Assembly (NCBI GenBank): GCA_963662175.1
Contig: OY759215.1
Coordinates: 58,917,213 to 58,981,212 of the forward strand
DNA length: 64,000 bases
Direction: 5' to 3'
Source: Aradus depressus
Taxonomy: Eukaryota > Arthropoda > Insecta > Hemiptera > Aradidae
The notes under the pieces: model-generated
What the model was told of the DNA's origin: nothing
The model's input: only the letters and a program-made list of their open reading frames with translations
The model's database searches: none
Translations under genes and position numbers: made by a program
Shown here: positions 56,101 through 64,000 of the stretch, piece after piece
How the letters are laid out: each line of letters starts with the position of its first letter
Position numbering within the stretch: the first letter of the stretch is position 1

Positions 56101-56850
56101 AATCGTGGGATATGTCCGGTTCGATTTTGCGATGGTGAAAGGGGGGGAGGGGGCTAGCTGATATCTTTTACATCCTTCACAAAGTGTTATTCCGTCCATA
56201 CCGTCTTGTGTTATTCCGTCCATACCGTCTTGTGTTATTCCGTCCATACCGTCTTGTGTTATTTATTTTTTCCGCTATTCCTCTTTGTTAACGGTTGGTT
56301 TTGATCTAAAAACTAGCCTTTATCACATAATAAGTATTTCTGTTTGGCATGAGCCGTGGTTGGGATTGGCACCCTCCCAACCTATCCTTCTCTGGGGCAC
56401 TCCAATTATTTATCCAGAGGTTTACTGTCTGTCCGACTCTGGGATGGCGGAGCTTACTTCTCTAATTCTAATTTCTTGATGTTCCTTTCAATTAGGGAAG
56501 TGTACAAAGGCAGACTGCTCCTAACTCATGTAGAAATAAGAATAAAGAACAAGAGGAGGCCAACTCGAAATTATTACCTGTCAAAAGACCCAGTTTCTCT
56601 CTGTTTGTTCTCCACCTATGGATGAAAAATTAAATCAAAACGTCCCCTCACAATACTTTTTAACTGACTTCTCAAGTTAGACAAATCCTTCGAAAATAAA
56701 CTCTGTTTTTCTGTACTGTTTCAGACGGAAGAAAGCTCAGCCTACCTGATCAGTGAGAAACTTCACGATTTTACAGAAACCCTGAGATTGACTTCACCAA
56801 ATGGTAAAAAATGTATTAACAAATATTCTGTATTCCGGCAGATTGAATGA
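40986..56850 (+). CDS. Myogenic bHLH factor, MyoD/nautilus type (at least 6 exons, 5' end not found)
   Basis: Joined exons: 40986-41181, 42657-42706, 49665-49719, 50211-50312, 54351-54497, 56725-56850. Phases agree at every junction. The diagnostic part is the Cys/Trp motif [12 protein letters not shown], the basic region [14 protein letters not shown] with the myogenic Ala-Thr pair, helix 1 [14 protein letters not shown], loop SPNPGQRL and helix 2 [20 protein letters not shown]. These identify a MyoD-family activator that pairs with E-proteins (Daughterless in insects) on E-boxes in muscle nuclei. The Trp motif before the basic region matches the Pbx/Meis-contact motif of MyoD. The first coding exon, and the end after 56802, are unresolved. 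It would be the nautilus orthologue if the host is an insect. Confidence 0.88.
41283..41515 (-). repeat. tRNA-derived SINE, family 1, copy d
   Basis: Minus-strand copy lacking most of the tRNA-like head. Body strings ggtcccgcgcctg, agacccctaccccag and catgtccatcagagcgctct, then aaagcccgggcatgaggc at the 3' end. It lies in an intron of the MyoD-like gene. Confidence 0.7.
42057..42320. mobile_element. Foldback element, arms about 110-120 bp
   Basis: The left arm (caattatgttaattttggcg, ttgggggaatt, aaggattgaaggggcaattt) is inverted in the right arm (aaatttgcccctt-type, aattcccccaa, cggcgtag complement, taacataattg). The spacer is about 35 bp. No transposase. It lies in intron B of the MyoD-like gene and would fold into a long hairpin if transcribed. 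Confidence 0.8.
42657..42706 (+). CDS. MyoD-like exon B (50 bp)
   Basis: A short exon between acceptor ttgtttcag and donor gtgaat encoding [16 protein letters not shown] and most of an Arg codon completed by exon C. Phase agrees with both neighbours. Confidence 0.55.
43177..43495 (-). mobile_element. LINE reverse transcriptase fragment with YADD box
   Basis: The minus strand reads [20 protein letters not shown], then [17 protein letters not shown], the catalytic palm motif C of non-LTR reverse transcriptases and its following helix. Farther along ([13 protein letters not shown]) it is shifted and degraded. It lies in an intron of the MyoD-like gene. Confidence 0.78.
44312..45030 (-). mobile_element. 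Jockey-like LINE gag fragment with zinc knuckles
   Basis: Minus strand: [14 protein letters not shown] and [15 protein letters not shown] are CCHC-like zinc knuckles of jockey-clade gag. A frameshift follows, then [26 protein letters not shown] (pol) and a low-complexity tail, so gag joins pol through a deletion. It lies in an intron of the MyoD-like gene. Confidence 0.78.
45030..45165 (+). mobile_element. Jockey-like LINE pol fragment, head-to-head with the gag piece
   Basis: The plus strand encodes [20 protein letters not shown], matching the YLGxYLDxxxTWxxH motif after reverse transcriptase in jockey elements (also seen at 27750-27900). It abuts the oppositely oriented gag fragment at about 45030. 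Confidence 0.65.
45180..45255 (-). repeat. tRNA-like fragment
   Basis: Minus strand: aatagctgagttggttagagcgcggtcct ... ggagatatcgtgttcgagac, with A-box and B-box-like strings, resembling a tRNA. The acceptor stem does not pair well, so this looks like a SINE head or tRNA pseudogene rather than a working gene. Confidence 0.45.
45882..47112. repeat. 79 bp minisatellite, 15.6 copies, with higher-order pattern
   Basis: Units start tctaatagggggctctgcaa at 45882 and every 79 bp to 47067. Units carry ctccgtc or ctcagtc variants: the ctcag form is in copies 2, 5, 8 and 11, and a ctgccccccc variant in copies 6 and 12. Because 79 is not a multiple of three, each strand shows overlapping 62-codon frames that are not genes. 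It lies in an intron of the MyoD-like gene. Confidence 0.97.
47160..48990 (-). mobile_element. Decayed Ty3/gypsy retrotransposon, internally deleted
   Basis: Minus-strand order: [31 protein letters not shown] (reverse transcriptase), FLPWTQAI, then [18 protein letters not shown] (end of RNase H) and [19 protein letters not shown], and after a gap the pol C-terminus [16 protein letters not shown]. Most of the integrase is missing and there are many stops. No LTRs were recognised. It lies in intron B-C of the MyoD-like gene. Confidence 0.85.
49140..49640 (+). repeat. Unclassified dispersed repeat, copy 3
   Basis: Shares acttctaataactgccgatg, tacaaggacgaca, cgcaaaatcggcc and gggagggctcaactcaaaaa with copies at 29190 and 38880. 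It ends 24 bases before exon C of the MyoD-like gene. Confidence 0.6.
49665..49719 (+). CDS. MyoD-like exon C: pre-bHLH motif
   Basis: It completes Arg, then [18 protein letters not shown]. The E-x-HVLAP-x-GH motif directly precedes the Cys/Trp motif in MyoD proteins, which confirms the join. The donor gttcgt is weak. Confidence 0.8.
50211..50312 (+). CDS. MyoD-like exon D: Cys/Trp motif and basic region
   Basis: Thirty-four codons: [18 protein letters not shown], then [16 protein letters not shown]. The Ala-Thr pair in the basic region and the Lys at its end are the myogenic residues. Most relatives read CLLWACK, while here it is CLTWACK. Acceptor tgtttcag, donor gtatct. Confidence 0.95.
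50700..50815 (-). repeat. tRNA-derived SINE, family 1, copy e (3' part)
   Basis: Only the 3' half: minus strand gcaatttaggacttcc, gtcgggctcatgtccaccag, agagcgcggt and aaagcccgggcatgagtcac. It lies in the intron that splits the bHLH domain. Confidence 0.75.
50967..51785. repeat. 63 bp minisatellite, 13 copies, open in both directions
   Basis: Units aaacaaggtgtatcggctgg...ctcttctccct. As 63 is a multiple of three and no stops occur, the plus strand (50919-51809) and the minus strand (50901-51929) both read open with 21-residue periods ([20 protein letters not shown] on plus). It lies in the intron between the basic region and helix 1 exons of the MyoD-like gene. Confidence 0.97.
51930..53800. 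other. Rest of the bHLH-splitting intron
   Basis: AT-rich with no gene supported. The plus-strand frame 52653-52964 (103 codons) has a degenerate, retroelement-like feel but no motif I can name. Confidence 0.4.
53812..54110 (+). repeat. tRNA-derived SINE, family 1, copy f
   Basis: Plus-strand head ggggcaccagtgacacagag, B box ggttcggaacccgg, then gaggttcttaggtttttt, gatggtcccgagcctgtccg and cagtagagtcgggctcatgt. It lies about 240 bases before the helix-loop-helix exon. Confidence 0.82.
54351..54497 (+). CDS. MyoD-like exon E: helix-loop-helix
   Basis: [20 protein letters not shown] then [20 protein letters not shown], the rest of the bHLH domain, and a Ser/Pro tail. Acceptor ttgggcag, donor gtaagt. 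The intron before it separates the basic region from helix 1. Confidence 0.95.
54498..56724. other. Intron E-F of the MyoD-like gene
   Basis: AT-rich. It contains a diverged about 144 bp duplication (55865-56095, with gctaaac..ttgagcaacaaattc in each copy) and a 24 bp tandem repeat at 56184-56264 (gtgttattccgtccataccg..., three copies and part). No gene seen. Confidence 0.55.
56725..56850 (+). CDS. MyoD-like exon F, possibly terminal
   Basis: Follows acceptor ctgtttcag in phase 0 and encodes [20 protein letters not shown], then RLTSPNG. Read through, it ends at TGA 56848-56850. A GT (gtaaaa) after the AATG at 56802 could instead splice to a later exon. No match to the SSIVDSIS-type C-terminal motif of the family was found downstream. 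Confidence 0.5.
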   Translation, partial: TEESSAYLISEKLHDFTETLRLTSPNGKKCINKYSVFRQIE

Positions 56851-57544
56851 AAGAACGCTGTTCGTAAAATCGCAATCGTGCGGGTGACTCAACAATTTAA
56901 AGTGGACCTCAACTGAAAGAGAAGCCAGTTTTAAATTTTGGTCATGATTATTAACTACATTCATTATCAGTGACTCGAAGGAAGTTGAGAGCTGACCATG
57001 GACCAAGTTCGAAAATTTCGTATTTCTAAATTTGTGTCCAATGTTGAGATGCTTTCCTTTGTGTAAATATTAATAATGAATACGTTTTCAGTTTTTTTTG
57101 TTTGACTAATTCTACAGACTTTACACCGATACTCACTCAGGAAAGAACTCTTCACTCCATAAGACTTTGGGGTAGATCATTGCTTGTAACTTATCATTCA
57201 CCTCTTTCCTAAAGATGAGTATTATCCTGATATTGTAAGAATATTTTTACCTTCTTCCGGATATTTGGTGCATTATTCTCAACCCACTAATTCTTCGTCA
57301 AAATTGCTAACTGTTGCTTCCACTTTTTCAATAGAAGGATTGGCGGACCGACATACTAAGCTTATTGCTAAACTAGTTGATAGTCCTTATTATTAGAATA
57401 TGATCAGTTGGGCCGAAACATGAGTTTTTCCAACCCGAAATTTTTGAAAGCGGTTCTCGACAACTGACAAAGTGGTGTTTGGTAGGTGGGTAACAGATGT
57501 GTTGTCCCTATATATAGCCAGCTAGAGATGGGAAGTAGTTAGTG

Positions 57545-57733
57545 TCGGCTCACTTACCCAACACAAACAGATCCTCATTCTCCTTCATTAGCAGCCGACA
57601 CAGGGTGGCTAGCTCTCCAGAGAACACAGGTAGGTGTCTGTCACTAACATGGAGAAGGCTACTTTGGGTCTTGTTGTACAAACCACTTGCACAGCCTACA
57701 GTCACACACTCCGCAAATCCCCCGTCCTGGCTA
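57545..57733 (-). other. Exon-like open stretch on the minus strand
   Basis: Minus strand reads open for about 62 codons (GGFAECVTVGCASGLYNKTQ, then LPVFSGELATLCRLL) and ends at a strong donor, ttgg|gtaagtgag. Possible acceptor is gatgtag at the other end. Composition resembles real exons, but no partner exon or protein family is recognised, and the start resembles the gtagccagg transposon end. Confidence 0.35.
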
Positions 57734-57779
57734 CATCCTTAGGTCCCTAGTTCAACAGACAAAATTTCAAAATCATTAT

Positions 57780-59390
57780 AGCTTGCGTCAGGACGTTCAA
57801 GAGGCCTAGTTAAAGGGGATTAGCGTGAAATTGTACATATGGGTTGATTTTGTCAAGATCTCGGGAAAATTCTCGCATTCGCGATATGGTAGCATATACG
57901 GTTAGCATACTTTGTCAAGGATAACCACAAAAAATGGGTACCTCGCACCTACACCACTATGATGAATAGTGGTTAGCGCGGGGTGCCTGTAGCAATATTA
58001 GTTGATAAAACGACACAGATAACCACAAAAGGAGTTTACGATGCTTCTGTGCCATAGTGGAGGTAGAGGCTAGGGCGGATCGCGGGTAATATAAACGTGA
58101 ACATAACCGGACATGGATAACCACAAAAGGAGGTAATCTGGTGAGCAGTGGCTAAGCCGGATTACGGGAAACAAAAAGGGTGACATAATCTGACACAGAT
58201 AACTAAAAAGAAAGGCTACCATGCTCCTCCGTACCTATGGCTTCTGTTAATTAATAATAGCATACCCCTTTTTGTCTAGCCATAATGACGATGGACTTTA
58301 AGCAGCTTCTACGTGCTCTTACTTCTAGAACCTGCGCAAGGGAAGTTTGTTTCTCATTAATGGGAGGGAAGCGAGTCCAGGGATGAAGGCCACAGGGGCG
58401 GAACACTTAGTTTTTAATATTCTTCCTTTGACATTGAAGAAGCTGATTTAGAGGTGACTTATACCTCCCTCTTAATTCTTCTTTATATCTTTGTTGTTCT
58501 GTGATCTCTTACAAGTTTATAACTTCGGTCACTACACTTTTTTTTTTTACAAAAGATTCTATTTCTTCGTCTCCTGGCTTAGGGAGGTTGAGACTGTTAA
58601 AAATACTTCCTTTAATGTTTTATAGTTCTGGTTTATTAGCATTTTAGAGAAATCTGATCCATCTTTCATAAAAAAAATTAAAAGGCTTACAATTTATTTA
58701 TATTTTTATAAATTTATACATACTTATGTTTCTAAGCAAATTGAGACATTAATTCTATAATCAGACTGATTTCGCTGAGCGAATTTCGTTTACATAGCAT
58801 GAAAAAACATTTAAGAATTTAGTAGAGCAACCTAAATATTAGCCAACATGGGTGCCTCAAAAATTTGTTGGTCAAGGAACGCGGCCGCGATCTGCTCCGC
58901 CAAGTAAAGTTGGAAAATTCGGCAAGTTACGAAGTGTATATTTACTTGACGGAGAGTGGGTACGTGTGCATCAGAGCGCGTTTACAATAACGTGTACTTA
59001 TCAGCTTATGGACCAAGTGTTAAAGTTTACCTTCTTTTATTTATTTATTTATACATTTATTATTTTACATTCATCTTTTATTTCCATCTATTTGTTAAGC
59101 TCTATAAGCAGTCCTAGGTTGTGCTCAACATGAGACGACGCCGATCTGTTATTTTCTATGTTATTCATTTTATGTCCATATTTATACCTACTTGCATAGC
59201 ATGTGATATGCTGAACTAGTAAAATAAAAGAAGAAAATCAGCTTATGTGACACGTCCCCACGTCTTGGGGCACCCCTGGTCACTAAAAACCAACATTAGA
59301 ATCAGAGAGAAATTCAAGTTGAAAAATTAGGTTTTTTTTTTCCTTCTCCGTCGTCTTGTTCATCATTACTTAGACCTTAATCCCTGGACA
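57780..59390. other. Repeat-rich stretch after the MyoD-like gene
   Basis: 57900-58220 holds degenerate repeats of about 80-140 bp marked by gataaccacaaaa (about 57920, 58018, 58115 and 58197). The rest, to 59390, is AT-rich with no supported gene. Confidence 0.5.
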
Positions 59391-59392
59391 GA

Positions 59393-59580
59393 TTACGATG
59401 CGCTTAGCTTGTTGGAGTGCCTTTTTTTCTTTATTTTGGATGAGTGCTCTTTGACCCGTTCTTTAAATTTGCGTCCTGATTGTCCTATATAAACCCAACT
59501 GCACGATTCAAACTGGCAGCTGGCTCCGCTACTAACTTCTATTTTACCCTCAGTTCCGTTTACTTGCTAATTTCTCGTTT
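59393..59580 (-). mobile_element. Penelope-like element GIY-YIG endonuclease fragment
   Basis: Minus strand: CQFESCSWVYIGQSGRKFKE followed by RVKEHSSK and a stop. C-x4-C-x2-YIGQ-x-GR-x-FK-x-R-x-x-EH is the GIY-YIG endonuclease motif carried C-terminally by Penelope-like retroelements. The reverse transcriptase part was not found. It is embedded in AT-rich repeats. Confidence 0.75.
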
Positions 59581-60228
59581 TGGAGCCCTCTTTTTTAGGA
59601 GTGTTTCCTATCCGAGTCCGTAATGCGGTACACTGATCCATATTCCCTTTTTGTTGGGATTAGTCGTTTCTAAGTTCGTTAATTTATTTCATGCAATTTT
59701 ATTTTCTATTTTATTAATATGTAATTTTCTTTTGGAACCTGTCAGCTCAATCTTCCTTCTGGTTATCGTCCGTATTCAGTGGGATAGTGTACATGGAATA
59801 AAACGCTGCATGTTTATAATTATTGGGGCAATTTGGTAAAGGGTAAATAACAGTGTCGGTGGTCGCAGGTTTTCTGTATATTTCAAATTTAACATTTTTA
59901 TTTAGTTATTTTAACTTTAGAAGTAAAACCCTCTAGGGCTCAACTAAACCTTCGAATTCTTATAGAATCCAAACCCTACAATCCCGTATGCTTCGTAAAA
60001 TCACAAACGCTCCATTCTTCGTCTCAATACCCCCAAATAAGGGAGGGAGAACCTTTTCTGTAGCTCCAATAGTTTCGAAAAGAGCCACTTTTAGTTGGGA
60101 CACCACACCCGAAATATAAATACATAAGAATTTGAACGACCCCCAAATAAGGGAGGGGGGCATGTTTGACGAAAATATGATGTTGGTAGTTGAGTGAGCC
60201 TATAAAATGATGTCTATAGGTTAGGTTA

Positions 60229-60563
60229 GGTTTTATGACTAATGCCCGGGCTTTAACTTCGAGGTCATATCGCCTTCTACCAGAGCGCTCTTTCGTCACT
60301 CTGGTGGACATGAGCCCGACTCTACTGTGAGAGTCCTAAATTTTGCCTACCCTAAATTTTTATTCATCTAGGGGAGGGGTCTTTAACGAGTACCTGACAT
60401 CGTACAGGCTCGGGACCATCGCTTAACGTCCCATCCGAAGGACGGCGTGCTCAAGTTTATTTTACCTCCCAGATAAAATAAACTAAGGGCCTCGGTCGGG
60501 TTTCGAACCCACGATCTTGAGCTCAGAAGACAAGCACGCATACCACTGAGCTACCGGCGCCCC
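60229..60563 (-). repeat. tRNA-derived SINE, family 1, copy g (most complete)
   Basis: Read on the minus strand: head ggggcgccggtagctcagtg, A box TAGCTCAGTGG, B box GGTTCGAAACCC, then ccgaggcccttagttt, atgggacgttaagcgatg, ggctcgggacc-type and the 3' part agtagagtcgggctcatgtc ... aaagcccgggcattagtc. About 330 bp. The head is a tRNA-derived pol III promoter and the body is not tRNA-like. Seven copies occur in this window. Confidence 0.88.
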
Positions 60564-61130
60564 TCTGATGTCTATATAAATCCTCTAATAAATAAATTAT
60601 ATTTAAAAAAAATCCTAAGATTAAAAAAAAAAAAAACATATTTTTGAAGGAGTATTTTTTGGCCATGTTTAATTAATCGTTCCGCCAACCCAGCCATTTT
60701 TCCAATTGGACGTTTCTTTTGGTACATCCGCCAAGTTTTTTCTTCTTGTTTTTCGCATATAATGTTATTTATTTTTTTCATTTAACCTTTTTTTGAGGGA
60801 ACATGTACAATTTGTTAATCAATTTTTTTTTTTTCAAAAAGAAGTATTGTAGGATCGCCAAATGATCCCTTTATACAGTAATGTCTCAACTTTCGTCATA
60901 TTGTTTTTCTATTAGACGTTTCGGCAATGCCATTATCGTTTTTGAAATGTAATAAAAAAATCCCATTAATCTTTCACATTTCAAATTAAACACTTTTATT
61001 CAGAAAGGAAACATTGAGGGAAAATTATTTCAATTATAAACTGCTGAACAAAATTAACGCACCACTCAATTTTAGTAGTTTAAAATTAAATCTGTTAGCT
61101 CTCTCCTTAATATTATTTAACTATTGGTAA

Positions 61131-61341
61131 GGGAGCCATGGTGGCCGTGCGGGCTAGAGCGTAGAGAGGTCTCACCATGGTTTGCGGGTTCGAATCCCGT
61201 CCGGGAGTGAGTTTTATTTCGCAGATAGAACTCCCTCCCGGGGCCATGGATGTCTTAGAAATAACTAAATAACACATAGATGGCTAGAGTGGTGTTTGCC
61301 GAGGCCAATTATAAAAAAAAAAGAAAAAAAAAAAAAAAAAA
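61131..61341 (+). repeat. tRNA-derived SINE, family 2, with target-site duplication
   Basis: Head gggagccatggtggccgtgc, A-box-like ggtggccgtgcgggctagag, B box GGTTCGAATCC, a body gagttttatttcgcagatag, and a poly-A tail. Flanked by aactattggtaa at 61119-61130 and 61342-61353. The head resembles tRNA-Ser/Leu (long variable arm type). Confidence 0.92.
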
Positions 61342-61408
61342 AACTATTGGTAATTAAGTTATTATTGTACACATACACTGTAAATAACGCTTTGTTTACT
61401 CTTATATC

Positions 61409-62004
61409 CAGTGCCGGATTAGCCACGTAGCAAGAGTAGCAAATGCTACGGGCCCCGCGAATTGGGGGGCCCCGCACTCCAACGCCTGTCTGACCGTAAA
61501 AAAATATCAATTTAGATAGGAGCGTAAAAATATTTTGCATGCCTTAAGCGCGAAGCGCTTAGGCTATGCTTTACTCTCACCTGAAAATTTAAAACTCGAT
61601 TTCGACTCGATTGGAACTGCAATTTTATAAACTTTTATTAAATAATTGTTTAGAATCGTGTTTCCCAAACGTAGAAATTGCCTTGCGCATTTACTTGTCT
61701 CTCATGATCACTAACTGCAGTGGCAAACGTTCTTTTTCAACATTAAAACGTATTAAAAATGAGTTAAGGAACACGATGGGCCAAGAACGTCTTAATCATC
61801 TCACTTTGATGAATATAGAGCATGATTTGCTTAAAGAAGTCGATATTGAAAGTGTTATCTCTAAATTTGCCCATATTAAATCCAGAAAAGTTTATTTGTA
61901 ACTGGTTTGTTTTATTTAATACCTTAAACTTGAGAAACTAAAGCAAACCAAGGGCCTCTTGACAGAATTTGCTACAGGCCCCTCGCTGGCTTAATTCGGC
62001 ACTG
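61409..62004 (+). mobile_element. hAT element, internally deleted, with terminal repeats and 8 bp duplication
   Basis: Ends cagtgccggattagccacg and, on the other strand, cagtgccgaattaagccag. Flanked by cttatatc (61401-61408) and cttacatc (62005-62012), an 8 bp duplication with one change, as expected for hAT. Inside, 61611-61901 encodes only the C-terminal dimerisation part of a transposase. Confidence 0.9.
61611..61901 (+). pseudogene. hAT transposase C-terminal dimerisation fragment (ZMYM1-like)
   Basis: Encodes VEIALRIYLSLMITNCSGKR then SFSTLKRIKNELRNTMGQER and LNHLTLMNIEHDLL. The pattern IY-x-x-L-x-x-(P)...S-x-ERSFS-x-LK-x-IK-x-x-LR...M-x-x-x-RL-x-x-L is the hAT dimerisation domain. The catalytic and zinc finger parts are absent; 'GKRSFS' replaces the usual ERSFS. 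Confidence 0.85.
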
Positions 62005-62170
62005 CTTACATCGATATGTTAATCCCTTTTTCACAAACAGAAGCATATTGCCCTCCATTTTAATACACTTAGAAGTCGTTTCCAGTTGGTTTTTTTCTTT
62101 AGTTGATTTCATTTGACTTTATTCGTCATCTCAAAGTTTTTAATTTCTTTCAACGGCCCTAGTCAGACAT

Positions 62171-62979
62171 TTGAGTGAGTACGATAGTGTTAGGGCTGTA
62201 ACATTAATAGAGGAAGGTTACAGCCAGCGTGAAGTCGCTAGGAGACTGGGTGTACATCACTCGACCATAGTCAGGGCTTTTCGACGCTTTAGAGAAACAG
62301 GGCATCACACCAGAAGGTGGGGACAGGGTCGACCAAGGTCTACAAACGAGAAAGACGACAGGTACATCTGTCACTTGTTTACACTGTCAAATGTTTCCAT
62401 TCCCAGCAGGACTGTAAAAAGAAGGCTCAATGAAGCTTATCTTAGGGCCCGACACCCTCCCCGTGGCCCTTTCCTTATCACAGCTCATAAAATGGCCAGG
62501 TTTCAGTTAGCACGTGCAGATGTGAATTGGAATTTTGGAAAACTGGCAGAGAGTTATCTTTACAGATGAGATGAGAGTAGGTCTCAAGTCTTCAGATGGT
62601 CGTAATTTCACGTGGAGACGCACAGGAGACAGGCCTCATGCTGTATGGTTTCTCAGGTGGTTCATTGATGTTGTGGGGTTGCATTTCCTTCGATGCTCGT
62701 ACCGAGTTGGCTGTCATGCGAGGAAGGTCTCTAACCTCACAGAGGTTCTTGGAAGAGATAATTGAGAAACATGTGCCATTTGCGCCCTACATCGGTGAGA
62801 GATACTTGCTAATGCACGATAATGCCAGGTCCCATAGAGCACGTATTGTGGATGACTACCTGAATGTTTTCGGAGTAATCGAAAAAGAACTACGGAATAT
62901 GAAAACTATCCTGATTTCATCTCAGTACCACCGCATCTTTTCAAAGCACGGTACTGTCAAACTTAAGGGACGAGACTGA
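62171..62979 (+). pseudogene. Tc1-like transposase pseudogene
   Basis: Frame 1 (62171-62569) carries the N-terminal helix-turn-helix and GRPR hook. The catalytic part continues in two other frames, 62535-62640 and 62596-62979. Frameshifts break it, and the region after DDYLNVFGVIE lacks the final DPNP(I)EHLW-like catalytic segment, so it cannot encode an active enzyme. Confidence 0.85.
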
Positions 62980-63014
62980 GAGGCATATGATTGGAAAGAA
63001 GAAGCTGACTGTAG

Positions 63015-63263
63015 ATGAAAGGGGCAGCTCAGCTACATTTCCACATCAGCCAATCGAAGCGGAGTATTCTTTCCAAATCGGCCAAAAGCAATATAATTGT
63101 TGTCAGGGGCGAGGTAGGTTACAATGTTGATACGGGGGTTGCAAAATTAATTGAAAAGAAGGGAAAAACTAGCGATTGTGAATCCGATTGTGAAACCTAC
63201 ATGAGAAACACTTTGGTAAACAATGGGAATCGCTGGAATCTCTTGAGTGGTAAAAAAAAGTGA
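63015..63263 (+). other. Unassigned open frame after the Tc1 relic
   Basis: 82 codons, IIVVRGEVGYNVDTGVAKLI and TYMRNTLVNNGNRWNLLSG. No motif recognised. It may be part of another element. Beyond it, to 64000, the sequence is AT-rich with no gene seen. Confidence 0.3.
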
Positions 63264-64000
63264 TACAAGACAACAACGCTGATGAAGACGGAGGAGTTGA
63301 AGAAGAATCATGCGAATGTCTTGCTGCTGACCACCAGGAGGACGAAGAGGTATACCTATTGGGACACAGTAGAAAATTTATGATATTTTACTAGCAGATT
63401 GTAATTCATGATAAAAGAATTTTTTTAATATATGATATAACAAAAATTGTTTTTAAAATTTTTAATAAACAAATAATTTTAAAACAAAAAAATTTAATTA
63501 ACTAACATAATAAAAAAGAAATGTTTTAAAAGTAGATAGTATTTTTTTCTTACTTTTAGGTACAAAAACGGACATCTCCACAGTTCAGTTACAAAAAGTA
63601 GCCTGTTTTTGAACGTCAATTTCTCCCAAATCTGAGTTGCATGAATGTTCTTTTTGGAAATCTTCATCTAATAATTAATTAGCAATTAAAAAAGAAAAGA
63701 ACTGTTCCAACGAAAAGTTTACTCAGAATAAAAAAGTGCTCCTAGCACAAAACGATATGACATGCAGATGTCCGTCTTTGTAACTAGGCACCTCATATAT
63801 ATTCCTATATAATTATATACTATAACGTCGTCTCTTGCGTATTTACACATTTTTTTTAGGTGCTTATAGGTATATTTATCTCTTCGATTACAGCGTGGTA
63901 TCAGATAATTACACAATAATTAGGTACTGTTTACCGTAATTATTAGTTTTAGATAATTATCTGACACTCGATAAAATTAAACCTAATGAAAACCTCATAT

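Larger units (their letters stand above)
61034..63000 (+). mobile_element. Tc1/mariner element, broken, with two nested insertions
   Basis: Left terminal sequence aaactgctgaacaaaattaa at 61034 is Tc1-like. Transposase begins at 62171: DNA-binding helix-turn-helix (YSQREVARRLGVHHSTIVRA), RWGQGRPR, then in other frames VIFTDE (first Asp), LMLWGCISFD and LLMHDNARSHRARIVDDYL (second Asp). The third catalytic Glu segment is missing. Frameshifts at about 62560 and 62650. The right end was not found. A SINE (61131-61341) and a hAT (61409-62004) sit inside. Confidence 0.82.

Noticed and set aside
57241..57395. C-terminal exon of the MyoD-like gene (EGLADRHTKLIAKLVDS)
   Set aside because: No resemblance to the conserved C-terminal motif of the family and the splice link is weak; more likely repeat-derived.
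60480..60563. Working tRNA gene
   Set aside because: The A and B boxes are present, but the acceptor stem does not pair and a SINE body follows; other copies share the body.
61131..61205. tRNA-Ser/Leu gene
   Set aside because: Part of a SINE with poly-A tail and target duplication.

Overview
This is a 64 kb piece of an animal nuclear genome, AT-rich outside exons, with spliced genes on the + strand. The gene set (a PHF3/DIDO1/Pps-type gene, a flavin amine oxidase and a single MyoD-type bHLH gene), together with jockey-like LINEs, tRNA-derived SINEs, hAT, Tc1 and Penelope-like remains, suggests an arthropod, probably an insect. That placement is inference. No prokaryotic operon, CRISPR array, phage or rRNA was seen.

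Region 1 (1-21.3 kb): the 3' part of a PHF3/DIDO1-like gene. Fourteen exons join in one uninterrupted frame of 1259 codons: a Cys/His finger, a TFIIS central (TLD-like) domain, an SR-rich linker, a SPOC domain, acidic/proline-rich linkers and an RGG plus RS tail ending at 20179. The N-terminal exons lie upstream of the window. The 3' UTR holds decayed copies of the RS-coding segment and a tight hairpin.

Region 2 (23.3-36.8 kb): a complete nine-exon gene for a 558-residue FAD amine oxidase of the spermine/polyamine oxidase family. All nine splice junctions keep phase. It has a basic, presequence-like N-terminus and a Cys-rich second exon, and it lacks several residues normally conserved in active polyamine oxidases.

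Region 3 (41.0-56.9 kb): a myogenic bHLH gene (MyoD/nautilus type) in at least six exons. The bHLH is split between basic region and helix 1 by a 4 kb intron. The first exon and the true C-terminus are uncertain.

Region 4 (56.9-64 kb): mostly repeats, including a Penelope-like GIY-YIG fragment and a Tc1 relic that holds a tRNA-derived SINE and a hAT element with recognisable target-site duplications.

Introns carry repeats: seven copies of one tRNA-derived SINE, two of another, LINE fragments, a decayed Ty3/gypsy element, a foldback element and several minisatellites (79, 63 and 47 bp units). No wholly new system was proven. The best leads are the altered amine oxidase, the RS-segment duplications in the 3' UTR, the nested transposons and the higher-order 79 bp array. 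The three genes have no evident joint pathway: one is a transcription/RNA-processing factor, one a flavoenzyme and one a muscle regulator.
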